From an uncultured Fibrobacter sp. (lineage in GTDB: Bacteria > Fibrobacterota > Fibrobacteria > Fibrobacterales > Fibrobacteraceae): a DNA stretch of 64,000 nt. Where the stretch lies: positions 1-64,000 of the forward strand of contig CAMKLO010000015.1 of the NCBI GenBank assembly GCA_946413655.1. The letters are read 5' to 3'. A program made the translations under genes and the position numbers. This document shows, in pieces, positions 42,105-50,999 of the stretch (within the stretch, counting starts at the first letter, position 1; each line of letters starts with the position of its first letter). The notes under the pieces are model-generated. The model saw only the letters and a list, made by a program, of their open reading frames with translations. It did not search any database and was not told the DNA's origin.

Positions 42105-43850
42105 ATGTTTGAAGTTCCAAATCGATTTTTAGCAGTGTTGTGCGGACTGGCTGTTTGTGCGTCTGCGGCGGTGGATCAGTGCAAGCCGATTGGTTGGGCG
42201 ACTCGTTCGGGCCGTACCTCGACCGCGTTTGAAGTGACTGGTGGCGGAAATGTGGCTCCCATTACGGTGAAAACTTTTGACGATTTGCAAAAATATGCGA
42301 AGGATTCCTCGCCCCGAGTCATTTACATTGACGGAACGCTTGGTAGCGGGTGGAACGGACGGACAGGGGACCGCTTGAACATCACGGGTTCCAATAAGAC
42401 CATTATCGGACTAAAGCCGGGAACTGTGCTTAAAGCGCCAATCCATATCAGCAAGGCGTCTAATATCATCGTCCGCAACATTGTGATTCAGGGGCCGGGC
42501 AGCAATGCCGACCAAGCTTGGGACAACCTCACCATTGAAAATAACGGTTCCAAGAATATTTGGATTGACCATTGCGAATTCTGGGATGGCCAAGACGGTA
42601 ATGCCGATGTTGTCAAAGGTGCCGACAACGTTACGTTTACTTGGTGTATTTTTGGCTACAAAAAAAAGAGTTCACACAACCTTTCGAACCTCATCGGCAG
42701 TTCTGACGACGAACCTGAAAGCGAAGGCAAGCTGAACGTGACTTACATGTTCAACTGGTGGCAAGCCGCGAACCAACGTAAACCGCGCTGCCGTTACGGA
42801 AATGTCCATGTGGTCAACAACTTGCTTACGGGTAATGCAAGCATCACGAATGGTACGGATGTGCTTGGCGTTTCGGCGGGCCACATGTGCCGCGTGCGCA
42901 CAGAAAGGAACGTGTTCATCAACGAGGCAAATCCTATTTATACGGGTAATGCAAACGGCACGGGCGTAAACGAAGTTATAGACAACATTTTTACGAACTG
43001 CTCGGGCAACACGAAAGGAACGGGAACGTCTTTTACTCCGCCGTATGAATACGAAAGCTTTATGCTCAAGGCGAGCGAAGTCGAGGCCGCAGTGAAGGCA
43101 AATGCGGGCGCAACGCTCAAGAGCCCGACGGAATGCGATGAATCGACTCCTGCATCCAGTTCCTCCGTGACTTCGGCGAGTTCCAGCAGCGTAGAGCGTA
43201 TGGCCGAGAAGGCCTACCAGGCCGAAAAGGGCTCGATTAACGGAGGCGTTGTCGAAAGCAGCAATGTCGGATTCAATGGCGAAGGCTACGTGAATTTCGA
43301 TAAGGGCGGCGATTTTACGATTCCCGTGAAGGTGGATGTCGCGGGTCAGTACAAGCTGGATATCGATTTCTCAAACGGCTCGGGCGAAGAACGCACGCTC
43401 GCCATTAGCGCAGGAGAGTCAAAAGCGGAGTTCGGTTTCAAGGCCACAATTTCCTGGACTACGTGGGTGACGGAATCGGTGAACCTGGACTTGGTCGCCG
43501 GCGAGAACAGCGTGAAGTTCGCAACGCTTGATGGCAAGGATGGCCCGAATATCGACCAGTTCGATGTGATGCTCGTGAAAGCAGCCGCCAGGCCGGATAC
43601 GACTGCAAAGGATACGACTGCGAAGGATTCTTCCAAAACGAGTATTGCGAAAACGTTGTCCATGATGGCTACGAAAACTTATCGCGTTAGCCTTTTCGAT
43701 ACGAAGGGCGCATTAGTGCGTTGTCTGAAAGTGGAATCTGCGAAAATTGGCGATGTTGCGTGGTTGACGCGCGGGCTCCCGGCAGGCATTTACGTGATGC
43801 GAATGACGGCTCCTGGCGTGGATTATCGCAGGTTTATTGCAGTGAAGTGA
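42105..43850 (+). CDS. pectate lyase (PL1) with carbohydrate-binding and C-terminal domains
   Basis: This secreted enzyme of 581 residues should cleave pectate by elimination. After a signal peptide (ending ASAA) comes a PL1 right-handed beta-helix (about 25-345) with the calcium-site WIDHCEFWDGQDGNADV, and basic catalytic segment RKPRCRYGNVHVVNN. A Ser-rich linker leads to a CBM35/CBM6-like beta-sandwich (about 365-495). The C-terminal domain (about 520-581) has VSLFDTKGALVRC and GIYVMRM and ends FIAVK, like the end of the xylanase at 29867. AAGGAAG is upstream. It ends five bases before the convergent arginase-fold gene. Confidence 0.9.
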   Translation: MFEVPNRFLAVLCGLAVCASAAVDQCKPIGWATRSGRTSTAFEVTGGGNVAPITVKTFDDLQKYAKDSSPRVIYIDGTLGSGWNGRTGDRLNITGSNKTIIGLKPGTVLKAPIHISKASNIIVRNIVIQGPGSNADQAWDNLTIENNGSKNIWIDHCEFWDGQDGNADVVKGADNVTFTWCIFGYKKKSSHNLSNLIGSSDDEPESEGKLNVTYMFNWWQAANQRKPRCRYGNVHVVNNLLTGNASITNGTDVLGVSAGHMCRVRTERNVFINEANPIYTGNANGTGVNEVIDNIFTNCSGNTKGTGTSFTPPYEYESFMLKASEVEAAVKANAGATLKSPTECDESTPASSSSVTSASSSSVERMAEKAYQAEKGSINGGVVESSNVGFNGEGYVNFDKGGDFTIPVKVDVAGQYKLDIDFSNGSGEERTLAISAGESKAEFGFKATISWTTWVTESVNLDLVAGENSVKFATLDGKDGPNIDQFDVMLVKAAARPDTTAKDTTAKDSSKTSIAKTLSMMATKTYRVSLFDTKGALVRCLKVESAKIGDVAWLTRGLPAGIYVMRMTAPGVDYRRFIAVK

Positions 43851-43855
43851 TACTT

Positions 43856-44665
43856 TTACAGATTGTTTAAAAACTCGACTAGTTCGCGATTAAGCGAGTC
43901 ATTGAGGCTATCCGCTTCTTGGACGGTGTGGTTTGCGTCGCCTTCGAAGTTTTGGGCGCGTTCTCCGCAGATGTCGATGCCAAGAATTTTGTGGTTTGCG
44001 GCGAGGGTTGAGATGCACTCTTTGAGCGCGTCTAGCGTGAGCGAACCTTGATCCCAGTTGGTTGCGGCGTAGGCGGGGGCGAGAGCGTCTTTGTCGATGG
44101 AAAGGTAGATGTTAGACGAAAGACCGCTTCGCTGGTTGACGAAAGACGAGAGAGGGATATCCTTTCCTAATTCGCTTTCCTTAACGAATATTACTTTGTT
44201 TAAAATTTCGGTATCGCCTGCTTGAGAAAATTCTTCGCGGACGGTTTCGACGAGCTCGTCTTTGACTCCAATAATGACAACGTTTTGAATAAATTCATTA
44301 TTCTCTAAAACTTCTAGTACCCAACCGCCGCAGCTTAGAATCCCGCCGAAGCGGGGTGGTTGCATGTCGGGATGGTGGTCGAAAACGATGAGCGAAAAAG
44401 GTTCCTGAACTCTGTCTGTCCAGAGTTTGCTCATGTAATGGTAATTGCCGTTGTCGAAAAAGTGAATTCCCGTGGTTGTTCCGGCGCTGTCAATCATTTC
44501 GTTGATAGCTTTTACGGCATCGTCGTCGCAGTAGCAGTCTGTGCCGACGATTTTCGTGCAGTCGAGCCAATGGATGTCGGCTGATTTTGCGGACTTTTCC
44601 CGCAGTTCTCGCATAAATGGCTGCTCGGCGTAAACACCCGTAAAATCTTGAACCGTAATGAACAT
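43856..44665 (-). CDS. arginase/agmatinase-fold protein with in-frame repeat insertion
   Basis: The 269-residue protein has ureohydrolase-type metal motifs: GNYHYM, VFDHHPDMQ, SIDKDAL and GIDICGE. Relatives hydrolyse guanidino groups (arginine, agmatine, formiminoglutamate); the substrate is not clear. Between KDI and NIYLSIDKD sits a 15-residue segment (PLSSFVNQRSGLSS-like) encoded by a copy of the TTAGACGAAAGA repeat at 44111-44155. TATTATTA lies just upstream of the ATG. It has no operon partner. Confidence 0.75.
   Translation of the reverse strand: MFITVQDFTGVYAEQPFMRELREKSAKSADIHWLDCTKIVGTDCYCDDDAVKAINEMIDSAGTTTGIHFFDNGNYHYMSKLWTDRVQEPFSLIVFDHHPDMQPPRFGGILSCGGWVLEVLENNEFIQNVVIIGVKDELVETVREEFSQAGDTEILNKVIFVKESELGKDIPLSSFVNQRSGLSSNIYLSIDKDALAPAYAATNWDQGSLTLDALKECISTLAANHKILGIDICGERAQNFEGDANHTVQEADSLNDSLNRELVEFLNNL
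44111..44155. repeat. TTAGACGAAAGA-family repeat inside the arginase-fold gene
   Basis: TTAGACGAAAGACCGCTTCG followed by GACGAAAGACGAGAGAG is a one-arm copy of the element at 30747 and 53452. It is 45 bases long, in frame, and encodes a loop between the metal-site strands. Confidence 0.8.
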
Positions 44666-44718
44666 GTTTTAATAATAGCTAAAAAATGCGCTGTTTCCCT
44701 CATGTTGTTCAGCCGCTA

Positions 44719-45441
44719 TTAGACTATGTCATATTCGTTAAGTATTTGTTGGATTTCTTCTTTTGAACAGAACATCAGCATGTCGATGATGGAAAGGTCG
44801 GGGACGAACTCTCCGTCGAATTGCTCGTAACGGATGCTGTCACGCCGGTGCAGAAAGTTAAGTTTCAGACCTCGGCGCGCCCAGTCGTCTTTAGAGTAAA
44901 ATGCGGTACCGCCGATAGGGTTCACGTAATCGGTGATGCCCAGAGTCTTGCAGATGCGTTCTACTTTATCCACGACGCCTTCGCAGCCCGTTTTATCAAT
45001 TGTGCTGCTTATAACAAATCGAGTCGTAATGCTTAAGTAGTCGCAAATGGCTTGCAAACTGTGTGTGAGATAGCGTACCAGATTTGTCTCTTTGTTTAAT
45101 ATGAGCTGTTCCAGCAACGGCATAACTTCCCCGTAATGAGGAGCACGGCTGTAGCGGAACTTTATCGTCTCAACTATTTTTTTCATCAGACGGTTGTTTT
45201 GCGCTCGCTCCATCGTGCCTATCGTGTGGCTGACGGACTTCCTTTTTAGCGATACTCGGATTTCCCGAGGTGTACGTCCGTCAAAGTCCAGTATCCGGTT
45301 CCTATGGATCCAACCATTGGTTATCATCCTTCCGTCATCGTAGATGACAAAGACATCGACAGCGTTAATTAATTGCCAATACCCGATGTATGGGAAAAAA
45401 TAGGGCTGCATGATTGCGATGTGAATTTTTCCATCAATCAT
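44719..45441 (-). CDS. WbqC-like family protein
   Basis: The 240-residue protein begins IHIAIMQPYFFPYIGYWQLI, the signature of the WbqC family, with VFVIYDDGRMITNGWIHRN following. WbqC homologues occur in O-antigen and other glycan clusters; their reaction is not established. Its ATG overlaps the stop of the ATP-grasp-like gene as ATGA. It is the last gene of a three-gene translationally coupled set. No membrane segment is present. Confidence 0.88.
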   Translation of the reverse strand: MIDGKIHIAIMQPYFFPYIGYWQLINAVDVFVIYDDGRMITNGWIHRNRILDFDGRTPREIRVSLKRKSVSHTIGTMERAQNNRLMKKIVETIKFRYSRAPHYGEVMPLLEQLILNKETNLVRYLTHSLQAICDYLSITTRFVISSTIDKTGCEGVVDKVERICKTLGITDYVNPIGGTAFYSKDDWARRGLKLNFLHRRDSIRYEQFDGEFVPDLSIIDMLMFCSKEEIQQILNEYDIV

Positions 45442-46658
45442 AATACATAACAGATTTTTTTCAAATTTTCGTTGTCACTATGGATGGCGCTCATCTTGCG
45501 GTCGTCAACTTTGTTTGTCACGGGGGCGCTGCTTGTGCGGAACATGCCGCTATCGAAATAACGGTCGTCCATGCACAGCATCATGCCGCAGATATATTCA
45601 TCATAAAGCTTGCCTTCCCATTCGCAGGGATAAGTCCGTTGCTTGATGAATGGTTGCAAAATGAATCCGCCTTTTTCGCTTGCGATGAGGCTATCTTTCC
45701 AGGTTTCCTCGTCGGTCATCACGCCGGCGTACAGGCCAACGCTTTTGCCCAGGTCGTAGGGTTTGAGAATGTATTCGTCTTTATGCTTGAGTGCATCTTC
45801 CCATATTTTCGGATGGCTGCAGTATGTATAGGTGGGGATGGTGTGTTCACGTAGGAATTTCGTTTCTTCTTCCGTGAGGCATTGGCGCGTGAATTCATCG
45901 ATGAAAATGAGTCGCAAGAAGCGCTTGTCGTGAGCGAGGAAGATGGTGCGGAAATCATTAATCATGCGCACGTCAATCATGGCTTGCAGCGTTTCCATCT
46001 TGAAGGACAGAATGTCTTGCTGATTGAGGGCGCTGAACACGACGGCGTTGCGACTCCATTTGGCTATGTTGTCTTCAACTTCGGCGGCTTCGTATATGGT
46101 TACTTCATGTCCGTAGTATTCATAAAATTTTTTGTAAAGGGCTATTTCGCTTGTCCGGTCGCTACTCTTCAGCACGTAGATGGGGCTACCTGCTGGGATG
46201 GCGTCGCGCATGTACGTCAACAGTTCGTTGTAGCGGTTCTCCCAAGATATGCCGGGATTGGCTGCCATAAACTGTTCTGCCTTGATGACCGAGGGGTAGG
46301 TGAACCAGATGCCGTGCCCGAAAAAACGGCTGGTGATTTCGACTAACAGCAGGCGACCGTCATTGCTGATAAGGTAATCGGGTCTGTAAGCGCCTGCTCG
46401 GAATGGGTAACGGCTTTGGCGTTCCAGAATCTCCATCACTTTATCGTCTAGGGGCATGTAGCGTGGGGCCCATTCACGATAATGTTCCGCCATATAGGCG
46501 ATGCATTTGTAAAGCAGGGAATGTACGCGTCGCAGCTCGTCACGACGTTCTGTGGTTATTAGCATTGGCTTGGTATGATACCAATGATGATAGTAGTCTG
46601 TTTTGTCTGCAAACAGCTGAAAGCAGACTTCCTGGCAAGTCAATGATCTTTCGTTCAT
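45438..46658 (-). CDS. ATP-grasp-like ligase
   Basis: The 406-residue protein has a C-terminal ATP-grasp look: DEYILKPYDLGKSVGLYAG (likely ATP lysine and glycine loop), FILQPFIKQRTYPCEW and DEYICGMMLCM. The N-terminal half includes YRPDYLISNDGRLLLVEI and GHGIWFTYPSV. ATP-grasp enzymes join a carboxylate to an amine or thiol through an acyl phosphate; the substrate is unknown. Its ATG at 46658 overlaps the upstream radical SAM stop (ATGA), and its own stop overlaps the WbqC-like start. I am unsure of the exact subfamily. Confidence 0.65.
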   Translation of the reverse strand: MNERSLTCQEVCFQLFADKTDYYHHWYHTKPMLITTERRDELRRVHSLLYKCIAYMAEHYREWAPRYMPLDDKVMEILERQSRYPFRAGAYRPDYLISNDGRLLLVEITSRFFGHGIWFTYPSVIKAEQFMAANPGISWENRYNELLTYMRDAIPAGSPIYVLKSSDRTSEIALYKKFYEYYGHEVTIYEAAEVEDNIAKWSRNAVVFSALNQQDILSFKMETLQAMIDVRMINDFRTIFLAHDKRFLRLIFIDEFTRQCLTEEETKFLREHTIPTYTYCSHPKIWEDALKHKDEYILKPYDLGKSVGLYAGVMTDEETWKDSLIASEKGGFILQPFIKQRTYPCEWEGKLYDEYICGMMLCMDDRYFDSGMFRTSSAPVTNKVDDRKMSAIHSDNENLKKICYVL

Positions 46659-48025
46659 TTTTCGCCCTTGAAAAGTTTTGACTGGTAACCCAGACACTGG
46701 AATCCGTTACGGTTGATGATGGGGATGATGCTTGTGGGCACATTCAGCTGGCTACGTACCCAGAAACAGATGCTGGTGGACATGCCAATGGTTTCGGTAT
46801 ATTTCATCAAACGTTGTATGTTCTCTATCGAAAGCGCTCGGTTTGGGGCTGTGCGTCCGCGTTGCTTGCGGTGGTCGGCGTTTTTGGGGCTGATGTAGTC
46901 CATGTAGAGGTCGCGTTCCATCGTTTTATCGAAGTGGCCAAGCCATTGTCCCAGTTGCGCTAGATTTTCCATGCAGGCCGTGAGGAATTCGGGTTTGTAG
47001 TTCACGATGCCTGCACCATGAAGCATGTCAAAGAATTCCTTGATATGCTCGTCGGTGAGGTAAGGCACGACGATGGGCTGCACCAAGGCGGAGTTCGCTT
47101 GTATGCCGTGTTCCTGGCACATCATCACTGCACCGAGTCTCTCTTCAATCGGGGCGGCGAACGGTTCTAGAAGCTTGCGGAATGCGGTTGGCATGATGCT
47201 TACAGAGGTGTTGAACTGCATCTTGTCTTTAAGTTGTTTAAAAAGGTCGAGGATGGTTTCGCCTTCGTTTTCCACCAAAAGGTGCTTGGTCCCTGCTTTC
47301 GACGCAATGAAGAGACGTGCATTGGAATTCGGGTATTTCTTGAAGTGGGCGATGAATTCACGCAATATGCGGTGTGCGATGCCGGTGTAGAGCGTCGGTT
47401 CCTGCAATGCTTCTGTTTTGGGTGAAAAATAGTAGTAGTGGTTCCAGTTCTTGCCACGGCTCAATGCTACGATTTTACGCTCGATTTCCTTTTTCTTTTC
47501 TGGTGCTTCGACGATTGCTTTGGCCAGTTCCTGCAAAAGTTGACTGCGCTCTTGGATGTCCTCCGGTTTTACCGCATCGGGCTGTTCGCTGCAAGCACCG
47601 TTCATCTCCTCCAAGAGTTTACGCACATAGAGGTGGTAATTTTCATAAGCTACAAGTTTCTGTTCGTGTACGCCGTCGGTCACCAAGCAGTACTGGCATC
47701 CCAAATGACAGCCTTTGATGGGGTTGATTTCGAAGGTGAGCGTCGGGCATCGACCGGTGTAGTTGTGGATTTCTGTTTCAATAGAATCGGGGTCGCAATC
47801 TTCCAGATAGAGCACCGACTTAGGGATGACGGTATGTTCCTCCAAACGTTTCTTGAACATTTTGGAGCCTCGGATGAGTCCCTGTAATGTTTCTTCAGAA
47901 GGTTCAATGGTGACACCAAGTTGTTTTAGGTAGTTGGCATCGACAATTTGCGGTTGAAAATCTTCAAGGTTGTAAGCGTTAATTTCATGTTCGTAGAGAT
48001 TGTGCATCTCAATGGGTTGCTTCAT
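46655..48025 (-). CDS. radical SAM protein, spore-photoproduct-lyase-like length
   Basis: The 456-residue protein has a CxxxCxxC cluster (GCHLGCQYC; Cys106, Cys110, Cys113) but, unusually, it is preceded by about 100 residues. A charged helical insert (about 145-190) follows. No SPASM cysteines are seen at the C-terminus. The reaction is unknown. AAGGA precedes the ATG. It opens a coupled set with the ATP-grasp-like and WbqC-like genes, and 162 AT-rich bases without an obvious precursor gene separate it from the next radical SAM gene. Confidence 0.8.
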   Translation of the reverse strand: MKQPIEMHNLYEHEINAYNLEDFQPQIVDANYLKQLGVTIEPSEETLQGLIRGSKMFKKRLEEHTVIPKSVLYLEDCDPDSIETEIHNYTGRCPTLTFEINPIKGCHLGCQYCLVTDGVHEQKLVAYENYHLYVRKLLEEMNGACSEQPDAVKPEDIQERSQLLQELAKAIVEAPEKKKEIERKIVALSRGKNWNHYYYFSPKTEALQEPTLYTGIAHRILREFIAHFKKYPNSNARLFIASKAGTKHLLVENEGETILDLFKQLKDKMQFNTSVSIMPTAFRKLLEPFAAPIEERLGAVMMCQEHGIQANSALVQPIVVPYLTDEHIKEFFDMLHGAGIVNYKPEFLTACMENLAQLGQWLGHFDKTMERDLYMDYISPKNADHRKQRGRTAPNRALSIENIQRLMKYTETIGMSTSICFWVRSQLNVPTSIIPIINRNGFQCLGYQSKLFKGEK

Positions 48026-48187
48026 CTTGTAAATCCTTTATTACTCAGATATTTAAATCTTTTATATGTGAAAATAGTATAAATCCATTAAGATTTGTTG
48101 AATGAACTTTTTTAACAAGCTATTTACGGATAATCGGTTTGATTATCCTATTGTTCCTGTGGTTAAATAATTACCATTAACGAACGG

Positions 48188-49066
48188 TTACTTAAATCGT
48201 TTGCAGAATGAGCAATTTTGGCAGAAGGGATGGCGTAGCTCGTGCTGTGCAAAGCCTTCGCGCAGTTTGCAGACGAGGGGCGTTTGCAGAATTTCGGAAA
48301 GTGTTTGTTCTGCGATGTGGCCGAGTGTAATTTGTCCGCTATGGTCTAGGCAGCAAGCGACAACGCGACCGTCATGGAGAATGGCTACATGAGTGTCTAA
48401 AGCGCGGCATGTACCTGCAATTCTCTCGTCCCGGTTCTCTACTTTTTCGTTTGGCTTCGGCCATTCAAAGCGGGTGTCTTCGTGGAGGTAGAGGCGACCG
48501 GTGATGTTGAAGCTTTTATGACGGCTGCAAAAATGCCCTGGAGTGACATCAACGCCGAACGTTTCGCGGATGCGGCCTAGCATGTAGCTGTTCCATGGCG
48601 TAGCCTCTTCGGCACCGACGTTCCACAAACGCAAATTGATGTAGAGTTCGGGGCGTTCGATGGTGGCGATTCGGCAGAAGTCGAGGACGTTTTGCAGATG
48701 TCGTTCTGCGGTTTCGCGGGGGAGTTCGGCGTAGGCGTGCGTCGAAAAATTGACTTGACGGACGGCGGGCGAGGCGAGAATTTGGCGGCCTACGCGTTCA
48801 ATCGTTGTGCCGTTTGTCGTAAGTGTAAGCTTTAATGGAGTTTGTTCTAACTTTTTGAGGTAATGCGCAAAGCCTGGATGGAGTGTGGGTTCGCCAAGAA
48901 CGTGAAAATAGACGCTTGTGGCTCCAATTTCTTGCGCGCCGGTGATACAATCGTCAAAGAGCTTCGAATCCATGAACGTGCGGTCGCCTTGCGATTGCGT
49001 CCCGCAAGGGCAAAAACTGCAATGCAAATTGCAAACGTTCGTGATTTCGATATAGACGCTTTTCAT
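48188..49066 (-). CDS. radical SAM protein with SPASM-like C-terminus
   Basis: The 292-residue protein has CNLHCSFC (Cys12, Cys16, Cys19) at the N-terminus and a SPASM-like set near the end: CRALDTHVAILHDGRVVACC and HPFCQNCSFC. SPASM enzymes hold extra iron-sulfur clusters and often modify peptides or sugars. VYFHVLGEPTLHPGF follows the family pattern. It begins 24 bases after dus. The target is unknown. Confidence 0.82.
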   Translation of the reverse strand: MKSVYIEITNVCNLHCSFCPCGTQSQGDRTFMDSKLFDDCITGAQEIGATSVYFHVLGEPTLHPGFAHYLKKLEQTPLKLTLTTNGTTIERVGRQILASPAVRQVNFSTHAYAELPRETAERHLQNVLDFCRIATIERPELYINLRLWNVGAEEATPWNSYMLGRIRETFGVDVTPGHFCSRHKSFNITGRLYLHEDTRFEWPKPNEKVENRDERIAGTCRALDTHVAILHDGRVVACCLDHSGQITLGHIAEQTLSEILQTPLVCKLREGFAQHELRHPFCQNCSFCKRFK

Positions 49067-49090
49067 TTGGATTGTCCCGGTTTTGGCGAT

Positions 49091-50122
49091 TCAATTACTT
49101 GCTTTGCATTCTGTTTGCAACATAGAAATTGCTTCGATGTATTCGTTCAACTTGCCGGCTTTCTTGATTTTCTTGAACGTCTTCTTTGGAATGTTCGGTT
49201 CCAGATATTCCCAGAAACTTTGAATGTGCGAAAGAATCTGGCTGTCGCCTTGGTACGTATGGCAAGCGTTTTCGAAAATGATTTGGTGCATTTGCAGAAT
49301 TTTGCCGAGAAAATCCTGAGAGGTGGTTGCACTGTTTAAATGGCTTGTTTGTTTGTATTCTGCGGCAAGGCTTGGGCGGGCGAGTAATCCGCGGCCGATC
49401 ATGATTCCTGCCAGTTTGGGGTAGCGTCTTTCCATTTCGTGAATTTGCGAAACGCTTGTGATGTCACCGTTATAGACGAGCGGATGTTTGCATTCGCTGT
49501 AGAACCGTTCGAAAGAACTGAAGTCTAGAGCGCCCTTGTATTGTTGTTTGCCGAGTCTCGGGTGGAGCGTGATGTGGGCGAGGGGTGTGTCGTTTAGAAT
49601 CGGGAGGAGTGCGAATGCTTCGTCGGGAGTTTCTTGCCCGAGTCGCATCTTGACGGAAAATTTTACTGACGCAGTTTCGTTTGCGGCACTCGAAAATTTT
49701 TTGATTTCGTCCATGATTGCTTGGACAGTTTGTGTGTCGTTGAGCAATCCTGCTCCGCGATGGCGATTGACTTGCATCGGGAAGGGACATCCCATGTTGA
49801 AGTCGATTTCCGTGAATCCTTTTTGCAAGAGTGCATCGGTGAGCGCCTGGAATTCGTTTATGCTGTTCGCAATTATTTGCGGCACGACCTTGTAACTCGC
49901 GCCGTTCCCTTTAGCATTTTCTGCGCATTTTGAATCTGCGTTCCCCGAGCATTCCGCATGCGCATTTTCTAAATCCCGTAAATCCTTTTCGCGAGGCTTT
50001 CCGTTTTCGATGCGTAAGAACGGTGCGTAATAAGCATCAACGCCGCCAAAAATTTCAGCATGGGCTTTTCGATAGATGCCCGTGGTGTAGCCTTGTAGCG
50101 GTGCGAATAAGATTTTTAACAT
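49091..50122 (-). CDS. dus: tRNA-dihydrouridine synthase
   Basis: Dus reduces uridine to dihydrouridine in tRNA with FMN. The 343-residue protein shows LFAPLQGYTTGIYR, INFNMGCPFP as DFNMGCPFPMQV with the catalytic cysteine, VKMRLG, ITLHPRLGKQQYKG and VYNGDI, and IMIGRGLLARP. About 26 extra residues (LENAHAECSGNADSK region, about 51-76) interrupt the domain near 49895-49972. TAATATAAGCC lies directly before the ATG and no Shine-Dalgarno is seen. It begins the dus / radical SAM transcript. Confidence 0.92.
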   Translation of the reverse strand: MLKILFAPLQGYTTGIYRKAHAEIFGGVDAYYAPFLRIENGKPREKDLRDLENAHAECSGNADSKCAENAKGNGASYKVVPQIIANSINEFQALTDALLQKGFTEIDFNMGCPFPMQVNRHRGAGLLNDTQTVQAIMDEIKKFSSAANETASVKFSVKMRLGQETPDEAFALLPILNDTPLAHITLHPRLGKQQYKGALDFSSFERFYSECKHPLVYNGDITSVSQIHEMERRYPKLAGIMIGRGLLARPSLAAEYKQTSHLNSATTSQDFLGKILQMHQIIFENACHTYQGDSQILSHIQSFWEYLEPNIPKKTFKKIKKAGKLNEYIEAISMLQTECKASN

Positions 50123-50367
50123 GGCTTATATTAGATTTCTTGCAGAAGGCTTGTTTTGAATGTCAAAAAAGTACGTCACGCGGGCGGGGCCCCAGCTCAG
50201 AGTTGCGAAGGCCGCACGGGCCCCTCCCTGCACCCTCCCCATCCTTGGCCGACGCTTCTATTTTCTCGACGAATACCATTACATCCCTAAGTTATTTATT
50301 TATGTCGCACATAACAGTTAAAAACATATTCTTTGGTACGAATCGGCTTTTTGGTGGATGATTCCCC
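50123..50367. other. gene-free gap with a GC-rich island
   Basis: No gene is seen. A GC-rich block at about 50175-50258 (GCGGGCGGGGCCCC, GCCGCACGGGCCCCTCCC) stands out in otherwise AT-rich sequence. It has no obvious hairpin-T-run structure. It lies between the dus promoter region and the rdgB end. Confidence 0.4.
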
Positions 50368-50994
50368 TTATTTCCCAAGCGTTTTTTTGAGCGCGCGAAT
50401 GGCGTTCCCGCGATGGCTAATGCGTTTCTTTTCTTCGAGTTCCATCTGTGCAAACGTTCTGGTTTCACCATCCGGGACGAATAGCGGATCGTAACCGAAG
50501 CCCATGTCGCCAACGGGGGCGTGGTTTATTTTGCCGCGGCATTCGCCTTCGAAAATGATGGGCTCGCTGATGACAAATTCACCTTGTTCGTTCTTCGTGA
50601 CGGTTTGGTACGAAAGTGCGCAGAAGTAACGAGCCTTGCGGTCTTCAATCCCTTCGAGCTTTTGCATCAAAAGGTTGTTGTTTGCATCGTCATCGCCGTG
50701 TTTGCCACAGTAGCGGGCACTGAAAATACCCGGCTCGCCGTTCAGTGCGAAAACTTCAAGGCCGGAATCGTCGGCGAGAACGGTCGCTTCGATGTTGCGT
50801 TTGGCGAGCCATTGTGCCGTCGTGTTGGATTTGATGATGGCGTTTTCTGCGAAGGTGTTGCCATCTTCGACAATGTCTTCGTCAAAACTGATATCTTTCA
50901 AAGTCTTGAATTCGTAATGGTCGGTGCCGAGAATATGCGCAAAGTCTCTGATTTTTCCGGCACTGCCAGTCGCAATAACAAATAAGCGTTTCAT
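50368..50994 (-). CDS. rdgB: XTP/dITP diphosphatase (RdgB/HAM1)
   Basis: RdgB hydrolyses inosine, xanthosine and deoxyinosine triphosphates so that they are not built into nucleic acids. The 208-residue protein has FVIATGSAGKIRDF, EDGNTFAENA, LADDSGLEVFAL, GIFSARY and GYDPLFVPDG, plus HRGNAIRAL at the end, all canonical. The region upstream of the ATG (CCACCTAATA) is part of a CCTAATACC-type repeat and shows no clear ribosome site. It stands alone on the minus strand. Confidence 0.95.
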   Translation of the reverse strand: MKRLFVIATGSAGKIRDFAHILGTDHYEFKTLKDISFDEDIVEDGNTFAENAIIKSNTTAQWLAKRNIEATVLADDSGLEVFALNGEPGIFSARYCGKHGDDDANNNLLMQKLEGIEDRKARYFCALSYQTVTKNEQGEFVISEPIIFEGECRGKINHAPVGDMGFGYDPLFVPDGETRTFAQMELEEKKRISHRGNAIRALKKTLGK

Positions 50995-50999
50995 TATTA

